Shown here piece by piece: positions 1 through 10,018 of a DNA stretch of 64,000 nt. Within the stretch, counting starts at the first letter, position 1, and every line of letters begins with the position of its first letter. The notes under the pieces were generated by a model. The model ran no database searches. It was not told the origin of the DNA and saw only the letters and a list, made by a program, of their open reading frames with translations. A program made the translations under genes and the position numbers. Source of the DNA: Cyrtodaria siliqua (taxonomy: Eukaryota; Mollusca; Bivalvia; Adapedonta; Hiatellidae); assembly GCA_037043455.1 (NCBI GenBank), contig JAWPHD010004358.1, positions 1 to 64,000 on the forward strand. The letters run 5' to 3'.

Positions 1-189
1 CCATGAGCGAGTGTGGATTTATTAAACGAGTTGGCAAAAATATACAATGCGCGGCTTGTCGAGCATCAAATAATGTTTGCTGAAGAGTTTAAAAAATAAT
101 AGTTGATTTTGTGAGATTCACACAAAACCCATACAAGTTGATGGTAAAATGTTCACATTTCTCCGTGATGTCAATTTACCTATATATTA
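1..189. other. unassigned left-edge sequence
   Basis: No gene, RNA or repeat boundary can be supported here. A short open frame from 3 to 80 on the plus strand has no recognisable product. If the exon at 731-841 is real, this stretch would be intron. Confidence 0.4.
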
Positions 190-597
190 ATACCGTATTT
201 CCTCTATTAGAAGCGCCTTCCCTAATAGAAGCGCCCCCACCTGTTTTAAGAAACCGTACCGTCTTCAAAAATGGATTTGATTAAATTAAAAGTTCCTAAA
301 AAACATACACTGTTTTTACTGCTAATGGATTTGATTACGGGAGTTTGACGGAAATGTGTATCATAAAGATGCAGAGTGATAACAGTAATATACTCAGTAC
401 ATTGTCAGGTATAGGTTTAGTCAATACCGGTGTAACATTAAAAGATCGCCGTACCGCAATTCTACAAGGAAACTGTCGGGGTAGGGAGGGGAGGGGGGAA
501 GGAGGTGAAATATATTGAAAATTTGTATCATAATAGTAGTGCCTCTCTTCGCACTTTCCATAGCGCCTGCGAGCTACTGTTAGAGGAAATACGGTAT
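190..597. mobile_element. MITE-like element with 17-bp terminal inverted repeats
   Basis: The left end at 190-206 (ATACCGTATTTCCTCTA) is the exact reverse complement of the right end at 581-597. Similarity continues inward, with GCGCC beside each end. The 408-bp interior has no long open frame, so the element would be non-autonomous. No transposase is seen and the superfamily cannot be named from the ends alone. It lies in what would be the intron before the candidate exon at 731. Confidence 0.65.
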
Positions 598-730
598 ATT
601 CGACAGCCCAAGTTAAATTTCCTTTAAAAATAAAAGGAAAGTCGATTCATGTGAAATTCCATGCATATATCATATGGCTTATATATTTTTCACCACCATC
701 CTTTTTAGCAACTTGTTTTGTTCATTTCAG

Positions 731-841
731 AGACACATCATCTGGTTTCCAGATGCCCTTCGTTCTTCAGATACCAATGCAACCCTGAAAGACATGGATT
801 TAACCAAGAAAGTTGACTTTAATGTGATCGCAAGATTCTAG
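731..841 (+). CDS. candidate terminal coding exon of an unidentified host gene
   Basis: The sequence just before 731 is a good splice acceptor (TTTTGTTCATTTCAG, AG at 729-730). From 731 a phase-0 frame of 36 codons runs to TAG at 839-841. It begins RHIIWFPDALRSS and ends VDFNVIARF. The composition reads like protein rather than repeat, and it is followed by an AT-rich stretch with AATAAA at 1283, as expected of a last exon and its 3' UTR. The upstream exons would lie outside the window and the product is not recognised. The other two phases give 18 and 29 codons before a stop, so the assignment rests on length and context only. It could be chance. Confidence 0.4.
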   Translation, partial: RHIIWFPDALRSSDTNATLKDMDLTKKVDFNVIARF

Positions 842-1310
842 ACTCCAGGAAATATATTAATTTAATTAGGCCAAATCAGAAACGCGGTTATTTTTTCTTC
901 GGCCTTATGCGTCACAGTGTATACTTGTTACTGCGTATCCCGCTTGAGATGTGTTCGCCTGATCATGATGGTGATCATGATGGTGACCTCAATTTGGCAA
1001 TCCCGAGGACCATGAGGACTGAGCAGACGTTATTTTTTTAAAGAATGAAAAATGAACATATTTATACCTCACAGAGACTCACTATATAATGTGTAAAGCT
1101 GTTAAAAAACACCAAATGTATACAATGTCATACTGCTCACATTCAAAAAAACTTTTGGTGTTTAATATCATTTTAACATATTTTTTTAGGCCATATATGA
1201 TGATTGATTTTTTTTTTGTAAGTATGAAGTAAATTTCATTATTGTAGTATTTAATAGATGTTAAGTTTATAAATATAATATAAATAAAATATTGTATTAT
1301 TTATTCTTTT
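842..1310 (+). other. possible 3' UTR with poly(A) signal
   Basis: AT-rich non-coding sequence follows the stop of the candidate exon, with AATAAA at 1283-1288 followed by a T-rich stretch. It is only as secure as the exon. Confidence 0.35.
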
Positions 1311-3194
1311 TTTTGGTTCGGAGTTGGATCTATGTAAAACAAAAACAGTTTCCATTTGCGTACAGTCATGTATCTGAAACTGAAAAACTGCCTTTTGGGA
1401 ACACAAGGTCATTTTAATCTATTTATTGTTTATTCAAGCTTTTGTAATTAAAGTGACACATGGGCCGATGATGGCAATCTTGAAGTGTACATCAGGCACT
1501 GAAATTAGCATCTCGAAACGTTTTGCTGTACTTAGCGGTACTCGTCTGAGAAAGCAAATGTCACTGGTCTAGCCTGCTCAAGTAAAATTCATCGGGTTGA
1601 AGAGTGCATAAAAAATATCCGCATGACGGATATATTTACATGAGAACTAAACACTTATTTTTGTGTCAACTGCTAAGGATGGCAGACACTTATCGATCAC
1701 TTTGTCCGTCATCCGTCCGTCATGCTTTAACCTGCAACTTAACCGTGGCTATCAATTGAAAAGTATTTTAATTATGTTCATGCAACTTCACACACATCTT
1801 CATCTCAAGGAATGTTGTTACACATGTGCAATACCTCTTACCTTCATTTTGGCAGAGTTATGCCCTATTTATCAGCCTAACCTGCAACCTAATCTTGGAA
1901 ATAAGCAAACAGCACTGTGAGCAGGCGAAGCAAGTGTTCATGGATGATGCAACACACTTCTAGTTCAAGGTCGACTTAGTGACCGCTTTCCACTAATTAG
2001 TCTGGAAACTGATATTTCCATGTCTATACTAGTTTGACATATTTAAGCCGTTATATTTGTTTTGTCAAGTGTCAGTGTAGACTATAGTGGACAGTGCGGT
2101 GCACTTAAAAGCACAGGATCCGGGTTCAAGACTCAACGGTGCCACTGAGTTTCCTCAGTGTGTTTGTCATTTCCAATTAGCCGCGTCCATCGTAAGGGGA
2201 CATAAATCCTCATATATCGAAGTCTATTCTCCGAGCATGTTTAATAAGCAAAAGTAGGAGTAGGGCGGTTTCCCAGATTCCAATGAGACACCTATACTGA
2301 CCAGATCCGCCTTTTTATTTTGTTTATGGGTGGGGTGAGTGATGGTGGTGGTGACGGGCAGGAGGGGCCGGTGAGGGATAACCAGTGAAGTAATACTTCA
2401 CTGGGATAACCAAATAAATTGGACTGCAGCTTTGTTTTAGTATTTAGATTTTAAATATGGCTGCATATAGTGATGCTCGCCAATAAAAAATAAATAAAAA
2501 AAACATTAACACACCAGCGGGTGGCCACCATCATTCCAGATTGGCATTCAAAATGCACACCGAGAAGTTGAACAGCGGTCAACCTTTTTAAATATAGGCT
2601 ACAGACTACTTTTGCTACAGACTACTTTTCAGACTTTAGCGTGAGCGCCTTCACCGAATACCGAATACGCACCTGTAGACGTTCAATGACTGACTGACAC
2701 TCGTTATATTTTTTGACCGACAGTGCAGTGTCAAAAAATTTATCGTTTTAGCGTGTAATTTTGATAAAGAAATACCATGATGTTCGTAACATGTAGTACA
2801 CGTCATGTATTATTTAAGCTTAAACAAGATATTTTTAGTATCTCCTTGTATTTCATTAGGAAAGAACACAAGTGTTGCCATTTTTAAACGCATTTTAACA
2901 ATGGCATCTCTTACGAGTTATTTCCCCTCACTTCGAAATTTTAAATGGGTGAATCTCGCAATTTCTCGCGCAATAAAGCATATAAAAGTCAATACAGCAG
3001 AAGATGACGAAACTTAAAGGGGAACTGAAATTTTAATCATGTAAACTTGTTACAATCTTCCAGATTACGCGTTTAAAAAAAAGAAAATGGCGGCCGTTTC
3101 ATTTTTTTTTACGTTGACGGAAAATGACGTACTACTTTCCGTTGTCATGTGTTGCTATGATAAGTGGACGGCGGAGCTAAAAACCACTCTGCTT
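1311..3194. other. intergenic, no supported gene
   Basis: Short open frames (for example 1663-1920 and 2805-3017) have no recognisable domains and no codon pattern that sets them apart. The only structured element noticed is a weak tRNA-like segment near 2085-2145, listed separately. Confidence 0.5.
2085..2145 (+). repeat. weak tRNA-like head, possible SINE
   Basis: A TAGTGGACAGTGCGG stretch resembling an A box is followed 25-30 bases later by GGGTTCAAGAC, resembling a B box. No acceptor stem can be formed and no SINE body is recognised downstream. This could be chance. Confidence 0.25.
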
Positions 3195-4320
3195 CCCACC
3201 TGATAAACCAACGTTAACTATACGTTGTGCTTGTGTTGTCAATCGACGTTGTTAAATCGACGTTAAATAGACGTTGAAACAACGTCTAATTTCAGCGTAT
3301 ATTAGACGTCGATACACCGACGTTGAAGAGATGTTGTGTCTGTGTTGACCTGCATTTTCTTGATGGTTTCACATATAGAACATGTAAAAACTGCTGAATA
3401 GTGTTAATTAATTCATTTGAAGGCAAACTTTGAATATATACAAAAACAGTGGCATTTTTACGGTCAAATCTGCTATATTGACCCCTGAAAATCACCAATA
3501 TCATTTTTGAGTAAATATTATTTTCAAGCTTTTAAACTGGTTAAAACTACATCACTTTATTTGAAGCAAAAGATTGGAATGGTTGTTGAGATATGGCATT
3601 TTGAAGATTCTGTATTCAAGCGTAAAAAACGAAGGAATTTTGCCAAGGCCGAAGCTCTTTTAAGCCCCCATATTTTGTCGAAAAGGATTAAAAAAAAATG
3701 ACATGATTTTTCTCAGATTGAATGTATCAAACAATGTAGCCAGAAAAAATGCCTTCTGTCAGGTCTGAATGCCTCTCTATAGGCTGCGTAAAGCTAAATA
3801 TAGACTGGCTTAAGCCCCGCCTTTTGTTGTGTACGATTCAGTACAGAAGTGAACGTTTACAGAGGTAAGCAGATATAACTTTGAATTATTCAATATACAT
3901 TTTCAGCAAGGATAAACTATAGGTGAAATAAAAAGGATCATTAAATTAAATAAAAAAATATTTTTTCATATTTTTGAAAATTTAACATCCATTGAAATTG
4001 CATGTCAATATTCAGTGCGGATTCAATAGTGTTTGTAAACACAGACATGTGCAGAGAGGTTGAGCTTGAAACATTGTATTTTTCACACTTTTAAAGGCTT
4101 TGTAAGGGAAATATCAATGAAATAAGGTAATTTAAAGAAAATCTGGTGTATAATTCATGAGATATTAGCTGACAGGTGCCACAGGAGGTCTATAGGAGGT
4201 CTATGGGAAAGTATTTAGTTTTCTGCAACCTGTAAATAGACGCCGTTAAACAGACGTTGAATATACGTTGTTTCAACGTTGGCGACGTCGCTACCTGATT
4301 AACGTCATGTGCCTGATGGG
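3195..4320. mobile_element. MITE-like element with ACGTTG-rich ends
   Basis: The left end starts CCCACCTGATAAACCAACGT and the right end, read on the minus strand, starts CCCATCAGGCACATGACGTT. Both ends carry clusters of ACGTTG/CAACGT subterminal motifs (3240-3320 and 4240-4290). The interior of about 1.1 kb has no transposase-like frame; the open frame at 3507-3701 has no recognisable motif. Elements with CCCA ends and CAACGTTG subterminal repeats are common in aquatic animal genomes. The superfamily is not assigned. Confidence 0.5.
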
Positions 4321-5930
4321 AACGGTGTCATTTTATGTCTATACACTTATTGTTTTCCCATAGGCCACACTGCAAGCTTTTCCGAAGGTAACAAATAAAA
4401 AAATAGATAGAAGTCTATTTTTCATGGTAAGTCGAAGTCCAATGTGCTAAAAGTTAAGATTCAGCATGTTTCTCCTACAGAACATATTTGTTACATGCAT
4501 AACAACATTAAATATTGATCTGTTCTTGAGTGGGGGTTAATCTTACAATTTCATGTTTAAAAATATATTTGGTAAAAACAAATGCTCTCATTTTAATAAA
4601 TGTTATTAATTAATTAATTAACAACTCTGAAAATGTATTTTGAAACATTTATCTGGCATGTTTTAATTATTTTGACCTTTCATTTCTGGCTCAGGTCATC
4701 CTGGAAAGGGGCGTGGCCAAGCCCATGCTATATTTAGGATATCGCATTCTTAACATTGGTTTTTTCCGTATCCCTATTTCCAACGTCTAGGAGCCTGTGG
4801 GTTTTTAGTTTGGAAGTTCGTATTTTTGTACAATATTTGTCATTCTTGGTTGTTCCTTTGTTATCAAATCCCATTGAGAGGGAGGACTTAAGTCACGCTT
4901 TACCAGAGTTGTTGAATTAAACCGCTTTTCAGAGTCGTTTCGTGATACAGCTGATCGATGTGTAGTACATACAGGCTGGCTTTATAATAAATTCACCCCG
5001 GTATTAAAATGTTTTGCCAACGAAAAAGCATGCTAATAACAGCTCATTACTACGAACGTGATGATTAAATTCTGTCCAACACAAGTAGGCCGGTAGCCAA
5101 AGTCAGTTTTATTGGTCTTCGTGTTTTAAGAGAATTAATTTGAATTTGTATATCCCGTTGACACGTTCCATTGTTAAAAAAATGTTTCACAGAAAAACGT
5201 GTAAAGGACGCAAAACAAATATGGCAAAAGAAAATCGTTTAATATGTAACTGTTTAACATCAAATAAACAAGCAAGACAATTTAGATTAGAAACTGATAT
5301 ACTTTATACACACGTCAGTACCGAATGATGAACGTTTCATATATTTGCAAATTTCCCCACACATCAAATTCATGTTCGTATACCAGCGATTTTGATCTAT
5401 GCTGTATAATTGTGGTGCAGAGGAAGAGGCAACACAACCTGGCACAGAAGAGAACTCATGCATGCATATCCTTTGGCAATGCAGGCAATGGTTGAAAAAT
5501 CCTGCAAAAAATATCTTTTCAATGGACATAACTGGAAAGAAATAAAACAAAATGCCATGTCACCTAGCAACAACTTGTGTCCCGTAGTTAATAAATAAAA
5601 TACTGTTCCTGATATCGGTTCACATAATCTGCTAGGGCCCCTGTTTTCGCTCTGTAAACATATTGACATAATCGTGAATTACGTTATGCTGATGATTTTG
5701 AATGAATAACTGTAGTGTCCGTTAGGTGTAGGTTTTCAAGCGTCCTAGCACCAGTTCACCAAAGACTAAAACTCTACTCTGAAAACAGTGTGAACCGTCG
5801 CTAGCTAGTTCCACATATCAAATTAATTATTTCATCTTGATGTTTAGTTTAGCCATAGTCAATGGCCTGTTTATTATATATATATAAAAAACGTGCATGA
5901 TAATAAAGTATATCAAGTGTATATCAAGTG
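4321..5930. other. intergenic, no supported gene
   Basis: No domains, RNA genes or repeat boundaries were recognised. The overlapping short frames between 5140 and 5669 on both strands look like chance openings. A short (TA)n tract lies at about 5876-5890. Confidence 0.5.
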
Positions 5931-6150
5931 TATCAGTAGTGTTATTTTTATTGGTCCTTTGAGACGATCGAGCCCAAACTAGGCGTGTTTTTGAAGTAGA
6001 ATACACTTAATCCGGTTTTAAGGGACGTGAGAGGAGTTGTTTCCTACATTACCTCTCATGAACAGACTCACTAAAACAGAGTCTGCTACTTTATTATACT
6101 GGTTATGCTTGTTGTTTCCGAAGGATCACATTTTCAGTATGTATTCACAT
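5931..6150 (+). repeat. structured dispersed repeat, family A, copy 1
   Basis: The copy contains GTGAGAGG...CCTCTCAT (stem 1, about 6028-6060) and then CAGACTC...GAGTCTG (stem 2) flanking an A-rich loop. It aligns with copies at 6958, 30725 and 44188. The shared order is a GGTCC-type hairpin, a conserved GAAGTAGA, CCGGT, stem 1, CATGAACAGACTC, stem 2, a TTTGTTGC-like segment and AAGGATCACNTTT. The class is unknown. Confidence 0.6.
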
Positions 6151-6234
6151 GCCGCCAAATTACATTTGTTTTAAACCACATATATATATATAATACAAAC
6201 ACAAATTAACAAATAATCAGTTAGTCTTCATCTA

Positions 6235-6365
6235 TTTCATTCATTCATTTATTTATTCAGTTCATTCATTCATTTATTCATTCACGTGTTTGCTGTAGTC
6301 AATGACACGTTTTTATTTTATTCATTCATTCATTCACTAATTCATTCATTCATGCATTAGTTCGT
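6235..6365. repeat. (TTCA)n / (TTTA)n microsatellite
   Basis: An imperfect tetranucleotide tract (ATTCATTCATTTATTC and similar), interrupted by about 40 bases of other sequence near 6283-6318. Confidence 0.8.
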
Positions 6366-6549
6366 TCTTTCATTTGTTTGTTTGTCCGTCATGTCCGTTG
6401 AATATTGATATGAACATATTAAGCAAAGATTAATTTATTGGTTTGTTCAGAAACGGAACAATGATGTTAAAAATAATCTTGTTTTATGTATGTATAAACA
6501 TTTGAAAATCTCAGCTTCATATGAGGCTTAGTTGAATATTTTGCCATTG

Positions 6550-6800
6550 AATTAAAAACCTTGTCGAGTTTGGGATTATCATCTAGCAGACTTGGAATTG
6601 AAACTGTTCCTTTGTTATCAAATATAACTGATAGAGATCAAAGCTATTGTACATTGTGTAATAGTATCGACATAGAAGATGAATATCAGTTCATTTTAGG
6701 TTGTCCTTGGCATGAAAACATACGTAAACTTAATGTTAAGAAATATTATTACATACGTCCAAGTGTCATACTCCTTTTTAAATATATTCAATTGATGCAA
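6550..6800 (+). pseudogene. LINE reverse transcriptase C-terminal remnant
   Basis: The frame encodes a short segment containing SSSRLGIETVPLL, then CTLCNSIDIEDEYQFILGCP and RPSVILLFKYIQLM. A cysteine pair (CxxC) followed by IEDExxFxxxCP is typical of the C-terminal zinc-like tail of animal non-LTR retrotransposon ORF2 proteins. Only the extreme C-terminus is present and there is no RT core upstream, so it is a 5'-truncated dead copy. The frame runs on into the structured repeat that follows at 6801. The exact LINE clade is not assigned. Confidence 0.6.
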
Positions 6801-6905
6801 ACAAAAATGAACAGATTCAATAAAACCGAGTCTTCTACTTTTATCTCCTGTTTGTGTTTGTTGCTTCCAAGGGATCCCCTTTCCAGTATTTATTGACATT
6901 CACAC
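6801..6905 (+). repeat. structured dispersed repeat, family A, copy 2 (3' part)
   Basis: It begins in the segment before stem 2 (AACAGATTC) and carries the A-rich loop, GAGTCTTCTAC, TTTGTTGCTTCCAAGGGATC and CAGTATTTATTGACATTCAC. Stem 1 is absent. It directly follows the LINE tail. Confidence 0.55.
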
Positions 6906-6957
6906 TACCGTTTGCTTAGTGTTGTTTGGAACCCGTAAAAAGGAACACCGACTAAAA

Positions 6958-7192
6958 AGCAGTAGTGTTATTACTTACTAGTCCTTCGGGATCATGAAAC
7001 CCAATCTGTGTGGCCTTAAAGTAGAATATCGCTTATATAAATTAAACCGGTGCTAGGAGGCGTGAGAGGTTACGCACTTTACATTACCCCTTATGATCAG
7101 ACTTAATTAAACCGAGTCTGCTACTTTTATCCCTTGTTTGGGTTTGTTGCTTCCAAGGGATCTCCTTATTTCAGTATTTATTGTTTAGGTTG
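6958..7192 (+). repeat. structured dispersed repeat, family A, copy 3
   Basis: It aligns along its length with copies 1 and 6: CAGTAGTGTTA, an AGTCCTTCGGGATC hairpin, AAAGTAGAAT, CCGGTGCTAGG, stem 1 (GTGAGAGG with CCCCTTAT, one mismatch and two wobbles), then CAGACTTAATTAAACCGAGTCTGC. Confidence 0.6.
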
Positions 7193-7830
7193 TCTAGGTT
7201 TGTCATGGAAACATTTATTCTACAAAATACTGAAATCTATAATAAGTAAAGCAGTTATGTTCATCGTAAGAGAGAATTTGTGTGTAGTGTGAGGTGTATG
7301 GTATGCACGTGTTTGTGTGTTTTGTATTTGATATTTTCAAATTGACCTTTTTTTAAATCTGTAGTGAAACATGTATGTCATAAATAAAGGTCATGTTTCT
7401 GTTCTGTTCCCGTCCGCTCGCTCTGTCATTCACTTTCTCAATTAGTCAAGTATTCATGATTCGTCATTTTATTCACATTTATTTAACTACCAATTACTCA
7501 TTTTCATCTTCCCTCTGGATTTTTAGACACAGCACGCTATGTGTAATTTAATAAATGAGAGAATAAAGTTTAAAGCGTCACCGTTTGTGATTTTGACGTA
7601 TTTGTGACATGGATGGGAAGTGAAATGTATCCATATTACATGTAGCAGAGTACTCAAATGCCAAATTGTCGGAACCAATCAGATTTATTCCGTATTAGTT
7701 TCGTATAATATTTGTTGAAATCCCTTGACTTATATAAGGCTTCGGTGCAGCATACTCATAGTAGATGACGCTCTAACCGACTGCGCAGTTGGTTTGTTGC
7801 GGTATTAAATAGTATCTAACAAATGTCACG
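7193..7830. other. unassigned, possible retroelement 3' end
   Basis: AT-rich, with AATAAA at 7382-7387 after a T-rich segment. It may be the 3' flank of the truncated LINE at 6550. No gene or boundary can be supported. Confidence 0.4.
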
Positions 7831-7907
7831 ATAGGGAACGCACAGTCAATTAGCACATAGGGAACGCACAGTCAATTAGCACGATAGGGAACGAAAAGTC
7901 AATTAGC
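7831..7907 (+). repeat. three-copy 26-27-bp direct repeat
   Basis: ATAGGGAACGCACAGTCAAT followed by TAGCAC occurs from 7831, 7857 and 7884. The third copy has AAAA in place of GCAC. Short local tandem duplication; function unknown. Confidence 0.8.
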
Positions 7908-8157
7908 CTTAACATGACCCCTTATTTACGAGGAAATTCATTGTGCACAGTATTTTGTCATAGCTTTAACTTTAAACAGTTTACGCCCGATTTTATTCAA
8001 AATTGTCTATGGTGTATTCACATGTTATACATAAACAAATCGGTACTAGCACGGTACTTTGAGTGATAGACTAAGTACATTGTAATATTTTAAAATTCTT
8101 CTAAAAGTCCTATGTACACTCTTTAACGACACGTTCCTGATACGTGAAAGAAGCTGA

Positions 8158-8275
8158 AATCAAGTAATATCTGCTACACATTGTGATTGGTTGGCATGTG
8201 AGCGATCTCTTAGAACGTTATGACCAGCTGTTAGATAGAACATAACGTGTATGTATAGTAGATATTACTTGATTT
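8158..8275. repeat. nested inverted repeat (fold-back)
   Basis: AAATCAAGTAATATCTGCTA at 8158-8177 pairs with 8256-8275 (one mismatch). Inside, ACGTTATG near 8215 pairs with CATAACGT near 8241. The double stem could be a small fold-back MITE. Its right arm abuts the target duplication of the LINE that follows. Confidence 0.6.
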
Positions 8276-8767
8276 AAGAAAATATTGAATGAATGAATGG
8301 TGTTTTACGGCACGTCGACACATAAATAGGTCATATTGTACTCAAAAACTAATGAAATATGAATGAAGTAGTAATTAAAAATTATGTAAATTATGTAAAT
8401 ATATAAAGATAAAACTATTTACAAATAAGGAATGATATGGTACATGTAGTAATATAAACTAAATAAAATTATTTAAATCAACAAATGCCCATCAACGGGT
8501 ATATAAACAAGTAAATATATATAAGAACATATTATAATGATTTATATAGTCTGATTTCTTTCAGGAAATCTAAAACAAGACTAAAATCTATCATCAAACA
8601 ACTCTTTCATAGTATTAACATTGTAGTACCTATAGGATCAATGTCTACAAATTCCAACAAGACAAGTTTGACCGTTAACGGTGCAAAGCATTGTATACAT
8701 TCTGGTAATTGCTCACCTTGTAATAAATATGAATGAGTATAACGTTTATGCCCTATCCTGCACCGGG

Positions 8768-9142
8768 CTAGAACAACTTCTTCTCCGAGTAAGGTTTAAT
8801 TGAATGGAGTTTATCGTTCACTGACAAATCCCAAGCGGCTTGCCAAGAGTTACGAATATATGTGTTAATATAACTTTTAAAATCAGTATAAGGTAATTTG
8901 GCATTAGATATATGTAAACCTAATGCTGCCTTCGCAGCACTATCAGCTCTATCTTTACCACGTTTTCCCACATGGCTTGAAATCCAGCAAAAAATAATAA
9001 TATCAACTATAAGAGAATTGTACTTTTCTACATGTTGAAGCACAACTGGATTATCATGTTTCACATTACCCAGGGCTTGAAGAGATGAAAGGGAATCAGA
9101 AAAGATTACACATTGGTCATCGTCAGAGTCTTCAATATAGTT
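8768..9142 (-). pseudogene. LINE RNase H domain, C-terminal part (copy I)
   Basis: The frame encodes CVIFSDSLSSLQALGNV and later CWISSHVGKRGKDRADSAAK. These are the strand-plus-helix and the (W/F)xPSHxGxxGNxxAD-type motifs of eukaryotic LINE-encoded RNase H, here with K-D replacing the usual N-E/D after GKRG. The domain removes RNA from the RNA-DNA hybrid in retroelements that carry it. The frame's apparent N-terminal 20 or so residues derive from the inserted repeat at 9145-9281, so the open frame is a composite and not a native protein. The true upstream half lies beyond the insertion. Confidence 0.65.
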
Positions 9143-9144
9143 TA

Positions 9145-9281
9145 AAAAAAAATGATAATGGACCTTTGGAAACGGCTGAGCACGACACATACGAAATATT
9201 CCAGTCTCGGTTTGATTGAAACTGTTCATGAGCGGTAGTGTATTATGCTAGCTACCGCTCACGCCTTCTAGCCCCGGGTTG
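9145..9281 (-). repeat. structured dispersed repeat, family B, copy 4, inserted in LINE RNase H
   Basis: On the minus strand it reads CCCGGGGCTAGAAGGC, stem 1 GTGAGCGGTAG...CTACCGCTCAT (11 pairs), then CAGTTTC, loop AATCAAACC, GAGACTG, and ends CCAAAGGTCCATTATCAT. Comparison with uninterrupted LINE copy II near 26815 shows it is an insertion of about 137 bp between RNase H codons. No clear target duplication longer than about 4 bases is seen. Confidence 0.65.
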
Positions 9282-9810
9282 AAGGCAAGTTGAATTGCAT
9301 TAAGTTCAGCTAAAAAAGTAGAGGCCTTGTCAGACAGGCGGCTTTTTGTGCTGTGTTTGGGAACAACAGCTGCTTCAGCTACCTTATCTCCATCTTTAGA
9401 ACCGTAGGTGCATATATGTTGCAAATTACTGTATTTCGATTTAATTTCATTAAATTTGCTTTGAAAGATAGTAGGATCTGTACTGGATTTGTTACTATTA
9501 CAAAGCTCAAAAATAATTGTTGGTGTTTGCAAAGTCCACGGTGGAATTTGTGGTACTTTGTACTTGGCGATCAAATTTAGATTTCAGTGTCTCTTAATGT
9601 TGGTTTAATACGAAGACCAAATTGTCGAATGGCCTTCGGTTTTCGATCAAAAAGAGGTTCATAACTAGGACTAAAAACGGTATCGACAGTTGGGTTTGAA
9701 GGGTTGGATTATAATGTAATGGCATATTGAAGGTCTAATTTGTCCCGTCTATGATACAGTGATGGTTCATTAGCTTCAACATATAGACTTTCGGCTGATG
9801 ATGTGCGAAA
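9282..9810 (-). pseudogene. LINE ORF2 segment between RT and RNase H (copy I)
   Basis: Minus-strand segments include KYKVPQIPPWTLQTP, TIIFELCNSNKSSTDP and STFLAELNAIQLAF. The last is the first catalytic-side helix of RNase H (AELNAI). The same peptides occur in LINE copy II at 26820-27180. The coding sequence is broken by frame changes and the insertion at 9145. Confidence 0.6.
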
Positions 9811-9837
9811 GGCATGATTTAAAAAAAAGAAGAAGAA

Positions 9838-9845
9838 ATAATTTA

Positions 9846-9876
<31 letters not shown>

Positions 9877-10018
9877 ATAATAATAACAGTAATAACAATA
9901 ATAACAATAATAACAATAATAAAAATAATAAAAATAGTAATAATAATAATAATAACAACAATAATAATAGTAATAATAATAATAAAAATAATAATAATAA
10001 CAATAATAATAATAATGA
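9838..10018. repeat. (AAT)n microsatellite
   Basis: Imperfect AAT/AAC trinucleotide tract. It produces a spurious poly-leucine/tyrosine frame on the minus strand. The LINE at 8283-9814 inserted at its left edge. Confidence 0.9.

Larger units (their letters stand above)
8283..9814 (-). mobile_element. 5'-truncated I-type LINE (copy I)
   Basis: The element reads right to left. Its 3' tail at 8283-8330 ends in ATTC repeats after ACGTGCCGTAAAACACC. Its coding part carries an RNase H domain and the linker between RT and RNase H. The 5' end is truncated at 9814. TGATTTAAGAAAA at 8270-8282 and TGATTTAAAAAAAA at 9815 form the target-site duplication, which fixes both boundaries. It aligns closely with copy II (25303-29901), which keeps more of the 5' side. 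A family B structured repeat is inserted at 9145-9281. Confidence 0.75.

Noticed and set aside
9240..9281. Helitron 3' end (hairpin followed by CTAG)
   Set aside because: In other copies the conserved sequence continues past CTAG into CCGGGTTGAGC, so CTAG is not the terminus.
9776..10003. Poly-leucine/tyrosine frame
   Set aside because: It is the reverse of an (AAT)n microsatellite.
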